Below are positions 1 to 9,558 of a DNA stretch of 64,000 bases, in pieces; position 1 is the stretch's first letter; each line of letters starts with the position of its first letter. This DNA comes from Gemmobacter aquatilis (lineage in GTDB: Bacteria; Pseudomonadota; Alphaproteobacteria; Rhodobacterales; Rhodobacteraceae). The notes below the pieces were generated by a model, which did not search any database, was not told where the DNA came from, and saw only the letters and a program-made list of their open reading frames with translations. A program made the position numbers and the translations under genes. The stretch lies in NCBI RefSeq assembly GCF_900110025.1, contig NZ_FOCE01000002.1, positions 310,001 to 374,000 on the forward strand, given 5' to 3'.

Positions 1-180
1 CAACCATCGAAGAAGGAACGCTTTCCCATACGTTACCCCTTGGTTTCGGAGCGAAAATCCGGGAAACTCGACCTGAGGAGGAGAAGTTTTCGGCAATTGG
101 CAAACTTTTCTTACCACTTTTCCAATAAATCATGTAAGAGCGCGACCAGAGCGCCAATTCTTCAGGGGAGGAACGAACCT

Positions 181-765
181 ATGAGAAGTCTGCTCGCGGT
201 ATCCTCAGGGATCGACCGCATGAATGAACTGATCGGACGGGCCGTTGCCTGGCTGATTTTCCTGGCGGTGCTGATCAGCGCCGCCAATGCCGTGGTGCGC
301 AAGGTGTTCAGCGTCTCGTCGAACTCCTGGCTGGAACTGCAATGGTATCTGTTCGGCGCGGCCTTCCTGCTGGCCGCCGCCTATACGCTGAAACAGAACG
401 AACATGTGCGCATCGACATCGTTTACGGGATGCTGACGCGCCGGGTGCAGCACTGGATCGACCTGCTGGGTCACCTGCTGTTCCTCATGCCATTCGTCAC
501 ACTGATGATCTACTACTTCGTGCCCTATGTGCTGCGCTCCATGAACAATGGCGAAGTGTCCACCAATTCCGGCGGGCTGATCATCTGGCCCGCCAAATCG
601 CTGCTGCTGATCGGCTTTTCGCTGCTCTGGCTGCAAGGCGTGTCGGAGATCGTCAAGAAGATCGCCGTCATGCGCGGGGTGATCGACGATCCCAACCCCT
701 TCATTTCGGCACATGAGGCGGCCGAACTGGAAGGCAAGGCGCTGACCGAGGAGCTTTCCAAATGA
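181..765 (+). CDS. takQ: TRAP transporter small permease (DctQ family, TakQ-like)
   Basis: Small integral membrane subunit of a tripartite ATP-independent periplasmic transporter; it docks the binding protein to the large permease in the inner membrane. About 194 aa with four hydrophobic segments (about residues 19-40, 52-72, 96-116, 134-155) and the DctQ-type motif EHVRID after the second helix. An in-frame start exists upstream at 40, but the ATG at 181 has GGGGAGGAA just before it and gives the usual family length. It overlaps takM by four bases (ATGA), so the two are translationally coupled. Assignment to the 2-oxoacid (Tak) system is inferred from the neighbouring takP. Confidence 0.9.
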   Translation: MRSLLAVSSGIDRMNELIGRAVAWLIFLAVLISAANAVVRKVFSVSSNSWLELQWYLFGAAFLLAAAYTLKQNEHVRIDIVYGMLTRRVQHWIDLLGHLLFLMPFVTLMIYYFVPYVLRSMNNGEVSTNSGGLIIWPAKSLLLIGFSLLWLQGVSEIVKKIAVMRGVIDDPNPFISAHEAAELEGKALTEELSK

Positions 766-2618
766 TGGAATTCATCGCACTCAACCTCGCGCCGATCATG
801 TTCGTCTCGCTGGTCGTGTTCCTGCTGATCGGCTACCCGGTGGCCTTTGCGCTGGCCGCCAACGGGCTGTTGTTCTTCGTGATCGGCGTCGAACTCGCCC
901 CCTATTCCAACGGCGCCATCACGCTGGACTGGCCGCTGTTGAACACCATGCCCAACCGGCTTTGGGGGGTGCTGTCGAACGAGACCTTGCTGGCCATTCC
1001 CTTCTTCACCTTCATGGGGATCGTGCTCGAACGCTCGGGCATGGCCGAAGACCTGCTCGATACCATCGGCCAGCTGTTCGGCCCGATCCGCGGCGGTCTG
1101 GCCTATGCGGTGATCATCGTGGGGGCGCTGCTGGCGGCCACCACCGGCGTCGTCGCCGCCTCGGTCATCGCCATGGGTCTGATCTCGCTGCCGATCATGC
1201 TGCGCTACGGCTATGACCGGCGCATCGCCTCGGGGGTCATCGCGGCCTCGGGCACCTTGGCGCAGATCATCCCGCCCAGCCTCGTGCTGATCGTTCTCGC
1301 CGATCAGCTGGGCCGTTCGGTGGGCGACATCTATGCCGGGGCGATGTTCCCGGGCCTGATCCTGACCGGGCTCTACATGGGTTATGTGCTGATCATGTCG
1401 ATCCTGCGCCCCAATGCGATGCCCGCCCTGCCGCTGGAGGCCCGCACGCTGGGCCACGGCGTCACCTCGCTGTTCGTGGCGCTGCTGGCCTGCATGGCCA
1501 TCGGCTATGGCGCGCATGTCTGGCTGGCCCCGACGCAAGGTGCCAATGCTGACATCCTTGGCGGATCGCTCGGCGTGATCGCGATCTATGTTGCCGCCGT
1601 GGTCGACAAGGGCTTCAAGATCGGCCTGATGTCGCGGCTGGCGCAGCAGGTCATCATCGTGCTGATCCCGCCGCTGGCGCTGATCTTCCTCGTGCTGGGC
1701 ACCATCTTCCTCGGCATCGCCACGCCGACCGAGGGCGGCGCGATGGGGGCTGTCGGCGCCATGCTGCTGGCCGCGCTGAAGGGCCGGCTGAACATGGGGG
1801 TCATCACCCAGGCGCTGGCCTCGACCACGCGGCTGTCGGCCTTCGTGATGTTCATCCTGCTGGGCGCGCGGGTGTTCTCGCTGTCCTTCTACGGGGTGAA
1901 CGGGCATCTGTGGGTGGAACATCTGCTGACCTCGCTGCCGGGTGGCCAGATGGGCTTCCTGATCGTGGTGTCGATCCTGGTGTTCCTGCTGGCCTTCTTC
2001 CTCGACTTCTTCGAGCTGGCCTTCATCATCGTGCCGCTGCTGGTCGCCCCGGCCGAGGCGCTGGGGATCGACCTGATCTGGCTGGGCGTCATCCTTGGCG
2101 TGAACATGCAGACCTCGTTCATGCACCCGCCCTTCGGCTTTGCGCTGTTCTTCCTGCGTTCTGTCGCGCCGCGCTCGCCCTATATCGACAAGGTGACGGG
2201 CAAGGAAACCGCGCCGGTCACCACCGGGCAGATCTACTGGGGGGCGGTGCCCTTCGTGTTCATCCAGGTGGTGATGGTGGCCATCGTGATCGCCTTCCCC
2301 GGGCTGGTCATGCACTACAAAGGCGCGCCGGTCGATGTGAGCAATGTCAAGATCACCCTGCCCCAGATGCCGGGCGGCGGTCTTGGCGCGGGTGGCCTCG
2401 GTGGTGGGCTTGGCGGTGGTCTGGGTCAACCGGGCGGTCTGGGCGGTGGATTGGGTGGCGGGCTGGGCCAGCCTCCGGGCCTCGCCCCGGCGCAACCGGC
2501 CCCCGGCACGCCAGCCCCTGCAGTGCCTGCCCCCGGTCAGCCGACGCTCGGCGCCCCCACGCTTGGCGCCCCGGCCATCGGTCAACCGGGCGCGGTGGCC
2601 CCGGCCCCCTCCAACTGA
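762..2618 (+). CDS. takM: TRAP transporter large permease (DctM family, TakM-like) with Gly/Pro-rich tail
   Basis: Large membrane subunit (618 aa) that moves substrate using a sodium or proton gradient. The body is a chain of hydrophobic helices typical of DctM/SiaM, with the family glycine-rich segments (for example ATPTEGGAMGA around residue 325). It starts inside the takQ stop codon (ATGA overlap). The odd part is the C-terminus: the last 81 residues (nt 2373-2615) are low-complexity, first GGLGGGLGQ-type repeats, then Pro/Ala repeats such as APTLGAPA. I know no such tail as a standard part of DctM proteins. Base composition is not obviously different from the rest of the gene. A hairpin terminator follows directly. 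Confidence 0.9.
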   Translation: MMEFIALNLAPIMFVSLVVFLLIGYPVAFALAANGLLFFVIGVELAPYSNGAITLDWPLLNTMPNRLWGVLSNETLLAIPFFTFMGIVLERSGMAEDLLDTIGQLFGPIRGGLAYAVIIVGALLAATTGVVAASVIAMGLISLPIMLRYGYDRRIASGVIAASGTLAQIIPPSLVLIVLADQLGRSVGDIYAGAMFPGLILTGLYMGYVLIMSILRPNAMPALPLEARTLGHGVTSLFVALLACMAIGYGAHVWLAPTQGANADILGGSLGVIAIYVAAVVDKGFKIGLMSRLAQQVIIVLIPPLALIFLVLGTIFLGIATPTEGGAMGAVGAMLLAALKGRLNMGVITQALASTTRLSAFVMFILLGARVFSLSFYGVNGHLWVEHLLTSLPGGQMGFLIVVSILVFLLAFFLDFFELAFIIVPLLVAPAEALGIDLIWLGVILGVNMQTSFMHPPFGFALFFLRSVAPRSPYIDKVTGKETAPVTTGQIYWGAVPFVFIQVVMVAIVIAFPGLVMHYKGAPVDVSNVKITLPQMPGGGLGAGGLGGGLGGGLGQPGGLGGGLGGGLGQPPGLAPAQPAPGTPAPAVPAPGQPTLGAPTLGAPAIGQPGAVAPAPSN

Positions 2619-2639
2619 CCCACGCCTTCGGGCGGAACC

Positions 2640-2666
2640 GGGCGGCCCTGCGGGGCCGCCCTTTTT
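2640..2666 (+). terminator. Rho-independent terminator of takQM
   Basis: Perfect 9-bp stem GGGCGGCCC / GGGCCGCCC (2640-2648 with 2653-2661), loop TGCG, then five T. It lies 21 bases after the takM stop. Confidence 0.85.
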
Positions 2667-2695
2667 CATGCGCGTGCCCTGCCCGCACCAGACAA

Positions 2696-2727
2696 CAAAA
2701 AACCCCCGGCAGACGCGCTGCCGGGGG
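2696..2727 (-). terminator. Rho-independent terminator of takP
   Basis: On the minus strand a perfect 10-bp stem (2718-2727 with 2703-2712, loop of five) is followed by a T-rich run at 2702-2696. It sits back to back with the takQM terminator. Confidence 0.85.
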
Positions 2728-2751
2728 CATGTCTTGCGACAGGCGGAAAGC

Positions 2752-3876
<1,125 letters not shown>

Positions 3877-4099
3877 TCAAACTTGGTCTGGTCACATGTG
3901 CTGGGGAAAGGCGCTGCCGCTCCCCCGACAGGTGCGGGAAACTTGGCATGGCAAACCCCGTCTGTCCAGAGCCGCGAGGCACGCAAGCGCTTATTCCGCA
4001 AGGGAAACTACATCACATTCAGGGCAGGTGGACGCACCGCCGCAGCCGCGCGGCGGGCCTGCCCATGTGCTGGGCACTCGCCCGCAAAACAGGCGCCGT

Positions 4100-5377
4100 T
4101 CAGGCGCTGCGCGACACCAGCAGCTTGTCGATCCGCCGCCCGTCCAGATCGATCACCTCGATCCGCCAGCCCTCCAGCAACACCCGGTCGCCGGTCACCG
4201 GCAGGGTGCCCATCGTGTCGATCACCAGCCCTGCCACCGTCTCGAAATCGCGGTCCGACCGCAGGCTCAGGCCCAGCCGGTCGGCGAATTCGTCCACCGG
4301 CATCCAGCCCGCCACCAGCAGTGAGCCGTCCTCCCGCTCCACCAGTTTCGGCTCGTCCTCGGTCGCGTCGGTGAAGCCGCCGGTGATCGCCTCCAGCACG
4401 TCCATCGGGGTGATGATCCCCTCGAAATGGCCGTATTCGTCATAGACCAGAACCATATGCGCCGCCGCGCCGCGCAGCGCCTCGATCACGTCCAGCGCGC
4501 CCATGCCGTCGCGCACCACCGGCGTCTCGATCAGATGCGCCCGCACATCGGTGCCGCCGCGCTGTGCCGTGGTACCCAGAAAATCGCGCGCATGCAGCAC
4601 GCCGATCACATTGTCCGGCTCGCCTTCCTTCACCGCAAGGCGCGAATGGCGGCTGTCGCGGAAGCGGCGGATGATGGTTTGCGAACTGTCGTTCACATCG
4701 ACCAGATCCACCTCGTGGCGCGGCGTCATCAGGCCGCGTGCCGTGCGGTCGGCGATGCGCATCACCCCCGCGATCATCTCGGTTTCCGCCTTGTCCATCA
4801 CCCCGGCGCTTTCCGCCTCAGAGATGACCAGCTTCACTTCCTCATCGCTCATCGTGCTGTCAGAGACGCCCGTTTGCCCCAGCACCCGCAACAGCAGCCG
4901 CCCCGAACGGTCCAGCAGCCAGACCAGCGGCGCGCCGATCCGCGCGATCCACAGCATGACGACCGCCACCTTCGCCGCCACCGCCTCGGGCGCGCGCAGC
5001 GCGATCTGCTTGGGCACCAGTTCGCCCACGATCAGCGACAGATAGGTGATCGCCACCACGACCGAGCCAACCCCCAAAGGCTGCGCCAGCGCCGGTGAAA
5101 GCCCCAGCTCCAGCAGCGCCCCCGACAGACGCGCGCCCAGCGTAGCGCCGGAAAACGCACCCGACAGCACGCCGACCAGCGTGATGCCGATCTGCACCGA
5201 AGACAGAAACCGCCCCGGATGTTCCGCCAGCCGCATCGCCACCATGGCCCCGCGCGAGCCGCGGTCGGCCATGACCTTCAGCCGCGCAGTGCGGGCCGAC
5301 ACGATGGCGAGTTCTGACATCGCCAGACCTCCGTTCACCAGCGTGAGCAGGAAGACGACAGCGATTTCGAAATACAT
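4100..5377 (-). CDS. CNNM/CorC-HlyC family membrane protein with CBS domains
   Basis: 425 aa. Order of parts: N-terminal DUF21/CNNM transmembrane domain (about residues 1-180, beginning MYFEIAVVFLLTLVNGGLAMSE), a pair of CBS domains (about 205-330, including GVMRIADRTARGLMTPRHEV and YDEYGHFEGIITPMDVLEAI), and a C-terminal CorC_HlyC domain (about 345-425). Members are linked to magnesium or cobalt efflux and homeostasis; the old label hemolysin is misleading. The substrate cannot be told from sequence. It stands alone on the minus strand with about 240 bp of noncoding DNA separating it from takP. Confidence 0.88.
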   Translation of the reverse strand: MYFEIAVVFLLTLVNGGLAMSELAIVSARTARLKVMADRGSRGAMVAMRLAEHPGRFLSSVQIGITLVGVLSGAFSGATLGARLSGALLELGLSPALAQPLGVGSVVVAITYLSLIVGELVPKQIALRAPEAVAAKVAVVMLWIARIGAPLVWLLDRSGRLLLRVLGQTGVSDSTMSDEEVKLVISEAESAGVMDKAETEMIAGVMRIADRTARGLMTPRHEVDLVDVNDSSQTIIRRFRDSRHSRLAVKEGEPDNVIGVLHARDFLGTTAQRGGTDVRAHLIETPVVRDGMGALDVIEALRGAAAHMVLVYDEYGHFEGIITPMDVLEAITGGFTDATEDEPKLVEREDGSLLVAGWMPVDEFADRLGLSLRSDRDFETVAGLVIDTMGTLPVTGDRVLLEGWRIEVIDLDGRRIDKLLVSRSA

Positions 5378-5465
5378 GTGGGGTGCGCCGCAAACGCCGG
5401 GCCGGGCCGGCAGGGGCTACAGAATAGGGCCGATGCCCGCGCATGGCCAGAGCAGATTACAGCGA

Positions 5466-6515
5466 TCAGCGGGCAAGCGGCGTCCAGATCACGTCATCGA
5501 TGCGCGGCGCGGCGGTGGCCAGCATCACCAGCCGGTCAAACCCCAGCGCAATGCCGCTGGCCGGGGGCATCAGCGCCAGCGCCGCCAGAAAATCTTCATC
5601 CAGCGGATAGCGCTCGCCATAGACGCGCTGTTTCTCGTCCATCTCGATCTCGAAGCGGCGGCGCTGTTCGGCGGGGTTGGTCAACTCGCCAAAGCCATTG
5701 GCCAGCTCTACCCCGCAGGCATACAGCTCGAACCGTTCCGCCACGCGGGCATCATCGGGGGCGGGCCGCGCCAGCGCCGCCTCGGCTGCCGGATAGCGAT
5801 CCAGAATCGTGGCGCGGCCATGGCCCAGATGCGGCTCCACCTTCTCCACCAGCACGCGGCTCAGCAGGTCGGACCAGGTATCATCCGCCGCATGGCGCAG
5901 CCCCACCGCATCCATCTGCGCCGCCAGCGCCGCGGCATCGGTGGCCCCGTCCGGCCCGATGGTCGCCAGCAGGTCGATCCCGGCATGGCGGGCAAAGGCT
6001 TCGGCCACCGACACCCGTTCCGGCGCCGCGAAAGGATCACAGTCCACGCCGCGATAGCGCAGCACCGTGCTGCCCGCCGCCTCGGCCGCCAGCCGCAGGA
6101 AATCGGCGCAATCCTGCATCAGCACCGTGTACTCCTCGCCCACGCGATACCATTCCAGCATGGTGAATTCGGGGCTGTGCCGGTCGCCCCGCTCGCGGTT
6201 GCGCCAGACATGGGCGAAGGCGGCGATCCGCTTCTCGCCTGCCGCCAGCAGCTTCTTCATCGCGAACTCGGGCGAGGTGTGCAGATACATCCGCCGCCCC
6301 TGCCCGTCATTGCCGATGGCCTCGGTCGCAAATCCGTGCAGATGCGCCTCGTTGCCGGGGCTGACCTGCAGCGCCGCCGGGTCCACCTCGATGAAATCGC
6401 GCGCCGCCAGCCAGCCGCGGATCGCCCCCTGAATCCGGTTGCGCGCCAGCAGCGCCGCGCGCCGCCCCTCATGCACCTCGGGCCTCCACCACGGCGTTGC
6501 GTCGGATCGGGTCAT
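5466..6515 (-). CDS. epmA: EF-P lysyl-modifying ligase EpmA (GenX/PoxA)
   Basis: A truncated class II lysyl-tRNA synthetase-like enzyme of 349 aa that attaches (R)-beta-lysine to the conserved lysine of elongation factor P. It has only the catalytic core: motif 2 region FAHVWRNRERGDRHSPEFT, the acidic stretch downstream, and motif 3 GIALGFDRLVML; the N-terminal anticodon-binding domain of LysS is absent, as expected for EpmA. The start at 6515 is preceded by AAAGAGG; an in-frame start at 6548 lacks a good site. It is divergent from efp, its substrate, 117 bp away. The lysine 2,3-aminomutase EpmB is not in this window. Confidence 0.92.
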   Translation of the reverse strand: MTRSDATPWWRPEVHEGRRAALLARNRIQGAIRGWLAARDFIEVDPAALQVSPGNEAHLHGFATEAIGNDGQGRRMYLHTSPEFAMKKLLAAGEKRIAAFAHVWRNRERGDRHSPEFTMLEWYRVGEEYTVLMQDCADFLRLAAEAAGSTVLRYRGVDCDPFAAPERVSVAEAFARHAGIDLLATIGPDGATDAAALAAQMDAVGLRHAADDTWSDLLSRVLVEKVEPHLGHGRATILDRYPAAEAALARPAPDDARVAERFELYACGVELANGFGELTNPAEQRRRFEIEMDEKQRVYGERYPLDEDFLAALALMPPASGIALGFDRLVMLATAAPRIDDVIWTPLAR

Positions 6516-6632
6516 TTTCGGCCTCTTTCGGCTGGAAATCATGCGCAATAGGCGTTAAGAGCAGCGCGATTGCGCTGTCTAAGCCGCCCGCCGCGGCCTG
6601 ACAAGCCCGCCAGACAACCAAGGACAGACCCC

Positions 6633-7199
6633 GTGAAAGTCATCGCATCCTCGCTTCGCAAAGGCAATGTCGTCGAGATGGACGGCAAGCTCTATGCCGT
6701 TCTGAAAGCCGAAAACTTCCACCCCGGCAAAGGCACGCCGACCACCTCGGTCGATATGCGCCGCATTTCCGACGGGGTGAAGGTCGCCGAACGCTGGCGC
6801 ACCACCGAAATGGTGGAAAAGGCCACGGTGGACGAACGCGAATACGACTTCCTCTATGAAGACGGCGAAGGCTTCCACTTCATGGACCCGAACACCTATG
6901 AACAGCTGGTCGCAACCCCCGATGTCGTGGGCGATGACAATGTGTTCCTGACCGACGGCATCAAGGTCTACCTGCGCACCTTCGAAGGCGTGCCGATCGC
7001 CATCGAACTGCCGCAACGTGTGGTGGTCGAAATCTCCGAGACCGAGCCGGTGGTGAAGGGGCAGACCGCCTCCTCCTCCTACAAACCGGCGATCTGCTCC
7101 AACGGCATCCGCGTGATGGTCCCGCCGCATATCGGCGCGGGCACCCGCATCGTGATCAACACCGAAGACCGCAGCTATCAGGAACGCGCGAAGGATTGA
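6633..7199 (+). CDS. efp: Elongation factor P
   Basis: 188-aa three-domain OB/KOW factor that rescues ribosomes stalled on proline runs. The modification loop reads FHPGKGTP with the target lysine at position 33, matching the presence of EpmA next door. The start is GTG ([11 protein letters not shown]), with AAGGA eight bases upstream; the family sequence begins exactly here. The C-terminal signature region reads [21 protein letters not shown] strong terminator follows. The divergent layout suggests shared regulation with epmA. Confidence 0.96.
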   Translation: MKVIASSLRKGNVVEMDGKLYAVLKAENFHPGKGTPTTSVDMRRISDGVKVAERWRTTEMVEKATVDEREYDFLYEDGEGFHFMDPNTYEQLVATPDVVGDDNVFLTDGIKVYLRTFEGVPIAIELPQRVVVEISETEPVVKGQTASSSYKPAICSNGIRVMVPPHIGAGTRIVINTEDRSYQERAKD

Positions 7200-7225
7200 T
7201 CCTTTCCGCCTGACCGCCCTTGCAC

Positions 7226-7258
7226 CGCCCGGCCCGCACAGGCCGGGCGTTTTCTTTT
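7226..7258 (+). terminator. Terminator of efp
   Basis: Stem CGCCCGGCC / GGCCGGGCG (7226-7234 with 7241-7249), six-base loop, then TTTTCTTTT. Confidence 0.85.
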
Positions 7259-7293
7259 GCGCAGGCCCCACCAGCCACCGAAACCGCGCAACG

Positions 7294-7322
7294 AAAAAGG
7301 GCCGCACCTTCCGGTGCGGCCC
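7294..7322 (-). terminator. Terminator of tig
   Basis: Minus strand: perfect 10-bp stem GGGCCGCACC / GGTGCGGCCC with loop GGAA, followed by five T (7298-7294). Confidence 0.88.
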
Positions 7323-7345
7323 CCAATTTCCCGAAGGAAAAGCGA

Positions 7346-8680
7346 TCAGAGCTCGTCCAGCGCCTCGATGGCCTTCTGCAGATCTTCTTTCGACACTTCC
7401 TTGTCGGTCACCTTGGCGCCTGCCACGATGAAATCGACAACCTTGTCTTCGAAGATCGGCGCGCGCAGTTGCTGCTGCATCTGGGCGTTCTTCTGCACGA
7501 ATTCGAAGAAGGCGCGCTCCTGGCCCGGATACTGACGCGCCTGCGCCAGAACCGCCTGGGTCATCTCGGCATCGGTCACCTGCACGTCGGCCTTGCGGCC
7601 CACTTCGGCCAGCAGCAGACCAAGGCGCACGCGGCGCTCGGCCAGCGCCTTGTGCTCGTCGGTGGTTTCGACGTTGCCGTGATTGTGGTCATGCACGTCC
7701 GGGTGCTCTTCGTGCCACAGCTGATGCGCGATCTGCGCGGCTTCGGCTTCCACCAGCGCCGCCGGCAGGTCGAATTTCACCAGCGCATCCAGCTGATCCA
7801 GCAGCGAGCGTTTCAGCACGGCCCGGGCAGCGCCCTTGTATTCGGCTTCCAGACGTTCCGAAATCTGGCCCTTCAGCGCGGCCAGATCTTCGGCGCCGAA
7901 CTTCTTGGCCAGCTCATCGTCGATCTCGGCAGCTTTCGGCGCCTTCACCGATTTCACGGTGCAGGCGAACACCGCCGCCTTGCCCGCCAGATGCGCGGCA
8001 CCATAGCTGTCCGGGAAGGACACGTTCACCGAAACCTCGTCGCCTTCCTTGGCGCCGACCAGTTGCTCTTCAAAGCCCGGAATGAACGAGCCCGAACCCA
8101 GCACCAGCGGATAGTCTTCCGCCGAACCGCCCTCGAACAGCTCGCCATCAACCGACCCCTTGAAGTCGATCACGATCTGATCGCCGTCCTTGGCCTTGGA
8201 GCCTTTCTTGCGGTCCTCGAACGCTTTCGCGGTATCGGCCAGGTTCTTCAGCGCTTCTTCGACGGCGGCCTCTTCGGCCTTCACCACCAGACGCTCCAGC
8301 ACCACGGCCGAAGCATCGACCTCCGGGATCGGCGGCAGGGCTTCGTAGGACATCTCGACCACGACATCCTGGCCTTCTTTCCACTCTTCGCCGGCAACCA
8401 TCTTCACTTCCGGCTGCAGCGCCGGACGGTCGCCCGAGGCGTCGAAATGCGATTTCATCGCGGCGTCGATCGCATCCTGCATCGCGTCGCCCAGAAGGCG
8501 CGGGCCGAACTGCTTGCGCAGCATCGCCATCGGCACCTTGCCCTTGCGGAAGCCCTTCATCTCGATCTCGGGCTGGGCCTCGATCAGCTTTTCCTGGACC
8601 TTCGCGTCCAGTTCCGCCGCCGTCACCGTGATGGTGTAGCCGCGCTTCAGACCTTCGTTCAGGGTCTCGGTGACCTGCAT
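7346..8680 (-). CDS. tig: Trigger factor (ribosome-associated chaperone/PPIase)
   Basis: 444-aa chaperone that binds ribosomal protein L23 at the exit tunnel and helps nascent chains fold. Start [15 protein letters not shown] is the family N-terminus, with AAGGA upstream. The ribosome-binding signature [17 protein letters not shown] lies around residues 43-59, a FKBP-type prolyl isomerase domain around 155-245, and a long helical C-terminal domain ends in [13 protein letters not shown]. It lies just downstream of tRNA-Leu on the same strand, with 22 bases between them. Confidence 0.96.
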   Translation of the reverse strand: MQVTETLNEGLKRGYTITVTAAELDAKVQEKLIEAQPEIEMKGFRKGKVPMAMLRKQFGPRLLGDAMQDAIDAAMKSHFDASGDRPALQPEVKMVAGEEWKEGQDVVVEMSYEALPPIPEVDASAVVLERLVVKAEEAAVEEALKNLADTAKAFEDRKKGSKAKDGDQIVIDFKGSVDGELFEGGSAEDYPLVLGSGSFIPGFEEQLVGAKEGDEVSVNVSFPDSYGAAHLAGKAAVFACTVKSVKAPKAAEIDDELAKKFGAEDLAALKGQISERLEAEYKGAARAVLKRSLLDQLDALVKFDLPAALVEAEAAQIAHQLWHEEHPDVHDHNHGNVETTDEHKALAERRVRLGLLLAEVGRKADVQVTDAEMTQAVLAQARQYPGQERAFFEFVQKNAQMQQQLRAPIFEDKVVDFIVAGAKVTDKEVSKEDLQKAIEALDEL

Positions 8681-8702
8681 GTTCCGTCCTTCTCAATCTC
8701 TC

Positions 8703-8787
8703 TGGTGCGGGTGGAGGGACTTGAACCCCCACGCCTCGCGGCGCCAGAACCTAAATCTGGTGCGTCTACCAATTTCGCCACACCCGC
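8703..8787 (-). tRNA. tRNA-Leu (anticodon UAG)
   Basis: Minus strand sequence begins GCGGGTGTGGCGAAATTGG and ends CACCCGCACCA, so the CCA end is encoded. The acceptor stem GCGGGTG/CACCCGC pairs perfectly. The anticodon arm CCAGA-TTTAGGT-TCTGG gives anticodon TAG, and a long variable arm (class II) plus the T loop GGTTCAAGTCC are present. Length 85 nt including CCA. Confidence 0.97.
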
Positions 8788-9023
8788 TATTTCTCAAAAC
8801 GCGCCCGGCCCGGCCCTCGCAGGCCAAGGCCGGACGCGCCCTGAAAATCCGCGCCCTTCTAACAAAGCCCCGCGCGGTATGCGAGGGAAAAATCGAGGGT
8901 GGCCGATGCGCATCACCCGGCCCAAACCGCAAGGCCGCCCACAGAATGACCTCGCAGGGGGCACATTCCTGCCATAATCTGACTGAAAAAATGAGCAGAC
9001 GATAAAAAACGCAGGTATAACCC

Positions 9024-9509
9024 ATGTCCAACGCGACTCTGGGGCACTCCGGGGGCGAAGGCGCCCCGGCTGGCCATGCCATCCATCGGTCCGGTCTGAC
9101 CGCGGGGATTCCCGTGCTGACGCTGGACGGCGCAATTCCGGTGGAATTCCTGTGCCCCGGCGACCGCATCATCACCCGCGACGGCGCGCGCAGCCTGCGT
9201 GGCATCTCCGTCTCGGCCTCGCCCGCCGCCATGGTGCGGGTCTGCGCCTCCACCATCGGGGTCGAACAGCCCGAGGATGACATGGTGATCACCGCCGAAA
9301 CCTGCATCCTCGTGCGCGACTGGCGCGCCCGCGCGCTGCGCGGCTGCGATCAGGCCGCCATCCCCGCCGCCCGGCTGATCGACGGCGAATATATCCGGGC
9401 CGAGCCTGCCAGCGACGCCCGCATCTTCACGCTGGAATTCGACGCCCCAGTGGTGATCTATGCCGGTGGGCTGGAACTGGCGCTAACCCCAGCCCCTGTT
9501 GTAGCCTAA
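9024..9509 (+). CDS. Short Hint-domain protein (Hint_2-like)
   Basis: 161 aa. Residues about 24-60 (TAGIPVLTLDGAIPVEFLCPGDRIITRDG) match the start of Hedgehog/intein (Hint) domains found in many Rhodobacteraceae proteins, followed by a beta-rich body ending in IYAGGLELAL. Hint domains usually begin with a catalytic Cys or Ser that drives self-cleavage; here the matching position reads RSGLTAGI with no Cys, so autoprocessing seems lost. No signal peptide or membrane segment is visible, and there is no toxin or repeat domain upstream, unlike the large RTX-Hint proteins. Function unknown. The start has AGGT about nine bases upstream. Confidence 0.7.
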   Translation: MSNATLGHSGGEGAPAGHAIHRSGLTAGIPVLTLDGAIPVEFLCPGDRIITRDGARSLRGISVSASPAAMVRVCASTIGVEQPEDDMVITAETCILVRDWRARALRGCDQAAIPAARLIDGEYIRAEPASDARIFTLEFDAPVVIYAGGLELALTPAPVVA

Positions 9510-9533
9510 GCCGCGACATAGCTGGAAGGCCGC

Positions 9534-9557
9534 AAGCCCGCCCCCAAGGCGGGCTTT
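9534..9557 (+). terminator. Probable terminator of the Hint gene
   Basis: Stem AAGCCCGCC / GGCGGGCTT (9534-9542 with 9548-9556) between convergent genes. The T tail is short, so efficiency is uncertain. Confidence 0.55.
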
Positions 9558-9558
9558 C

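Noticed and set aside
525-2669. Long open frame on the minus strand opposite takM (about 714 codons)
   Set aside because: Composition is His/Arg/Gln-rich with no domain, and it is antisense to an obvious transporter gene. GC-rich codons make such empty frames common here.
8681-9023. Integration site or island at tRNA-Leu
   Set aside because: No integrase, no direct repeat of the tRNA end, and both flanks are ordinary genes.
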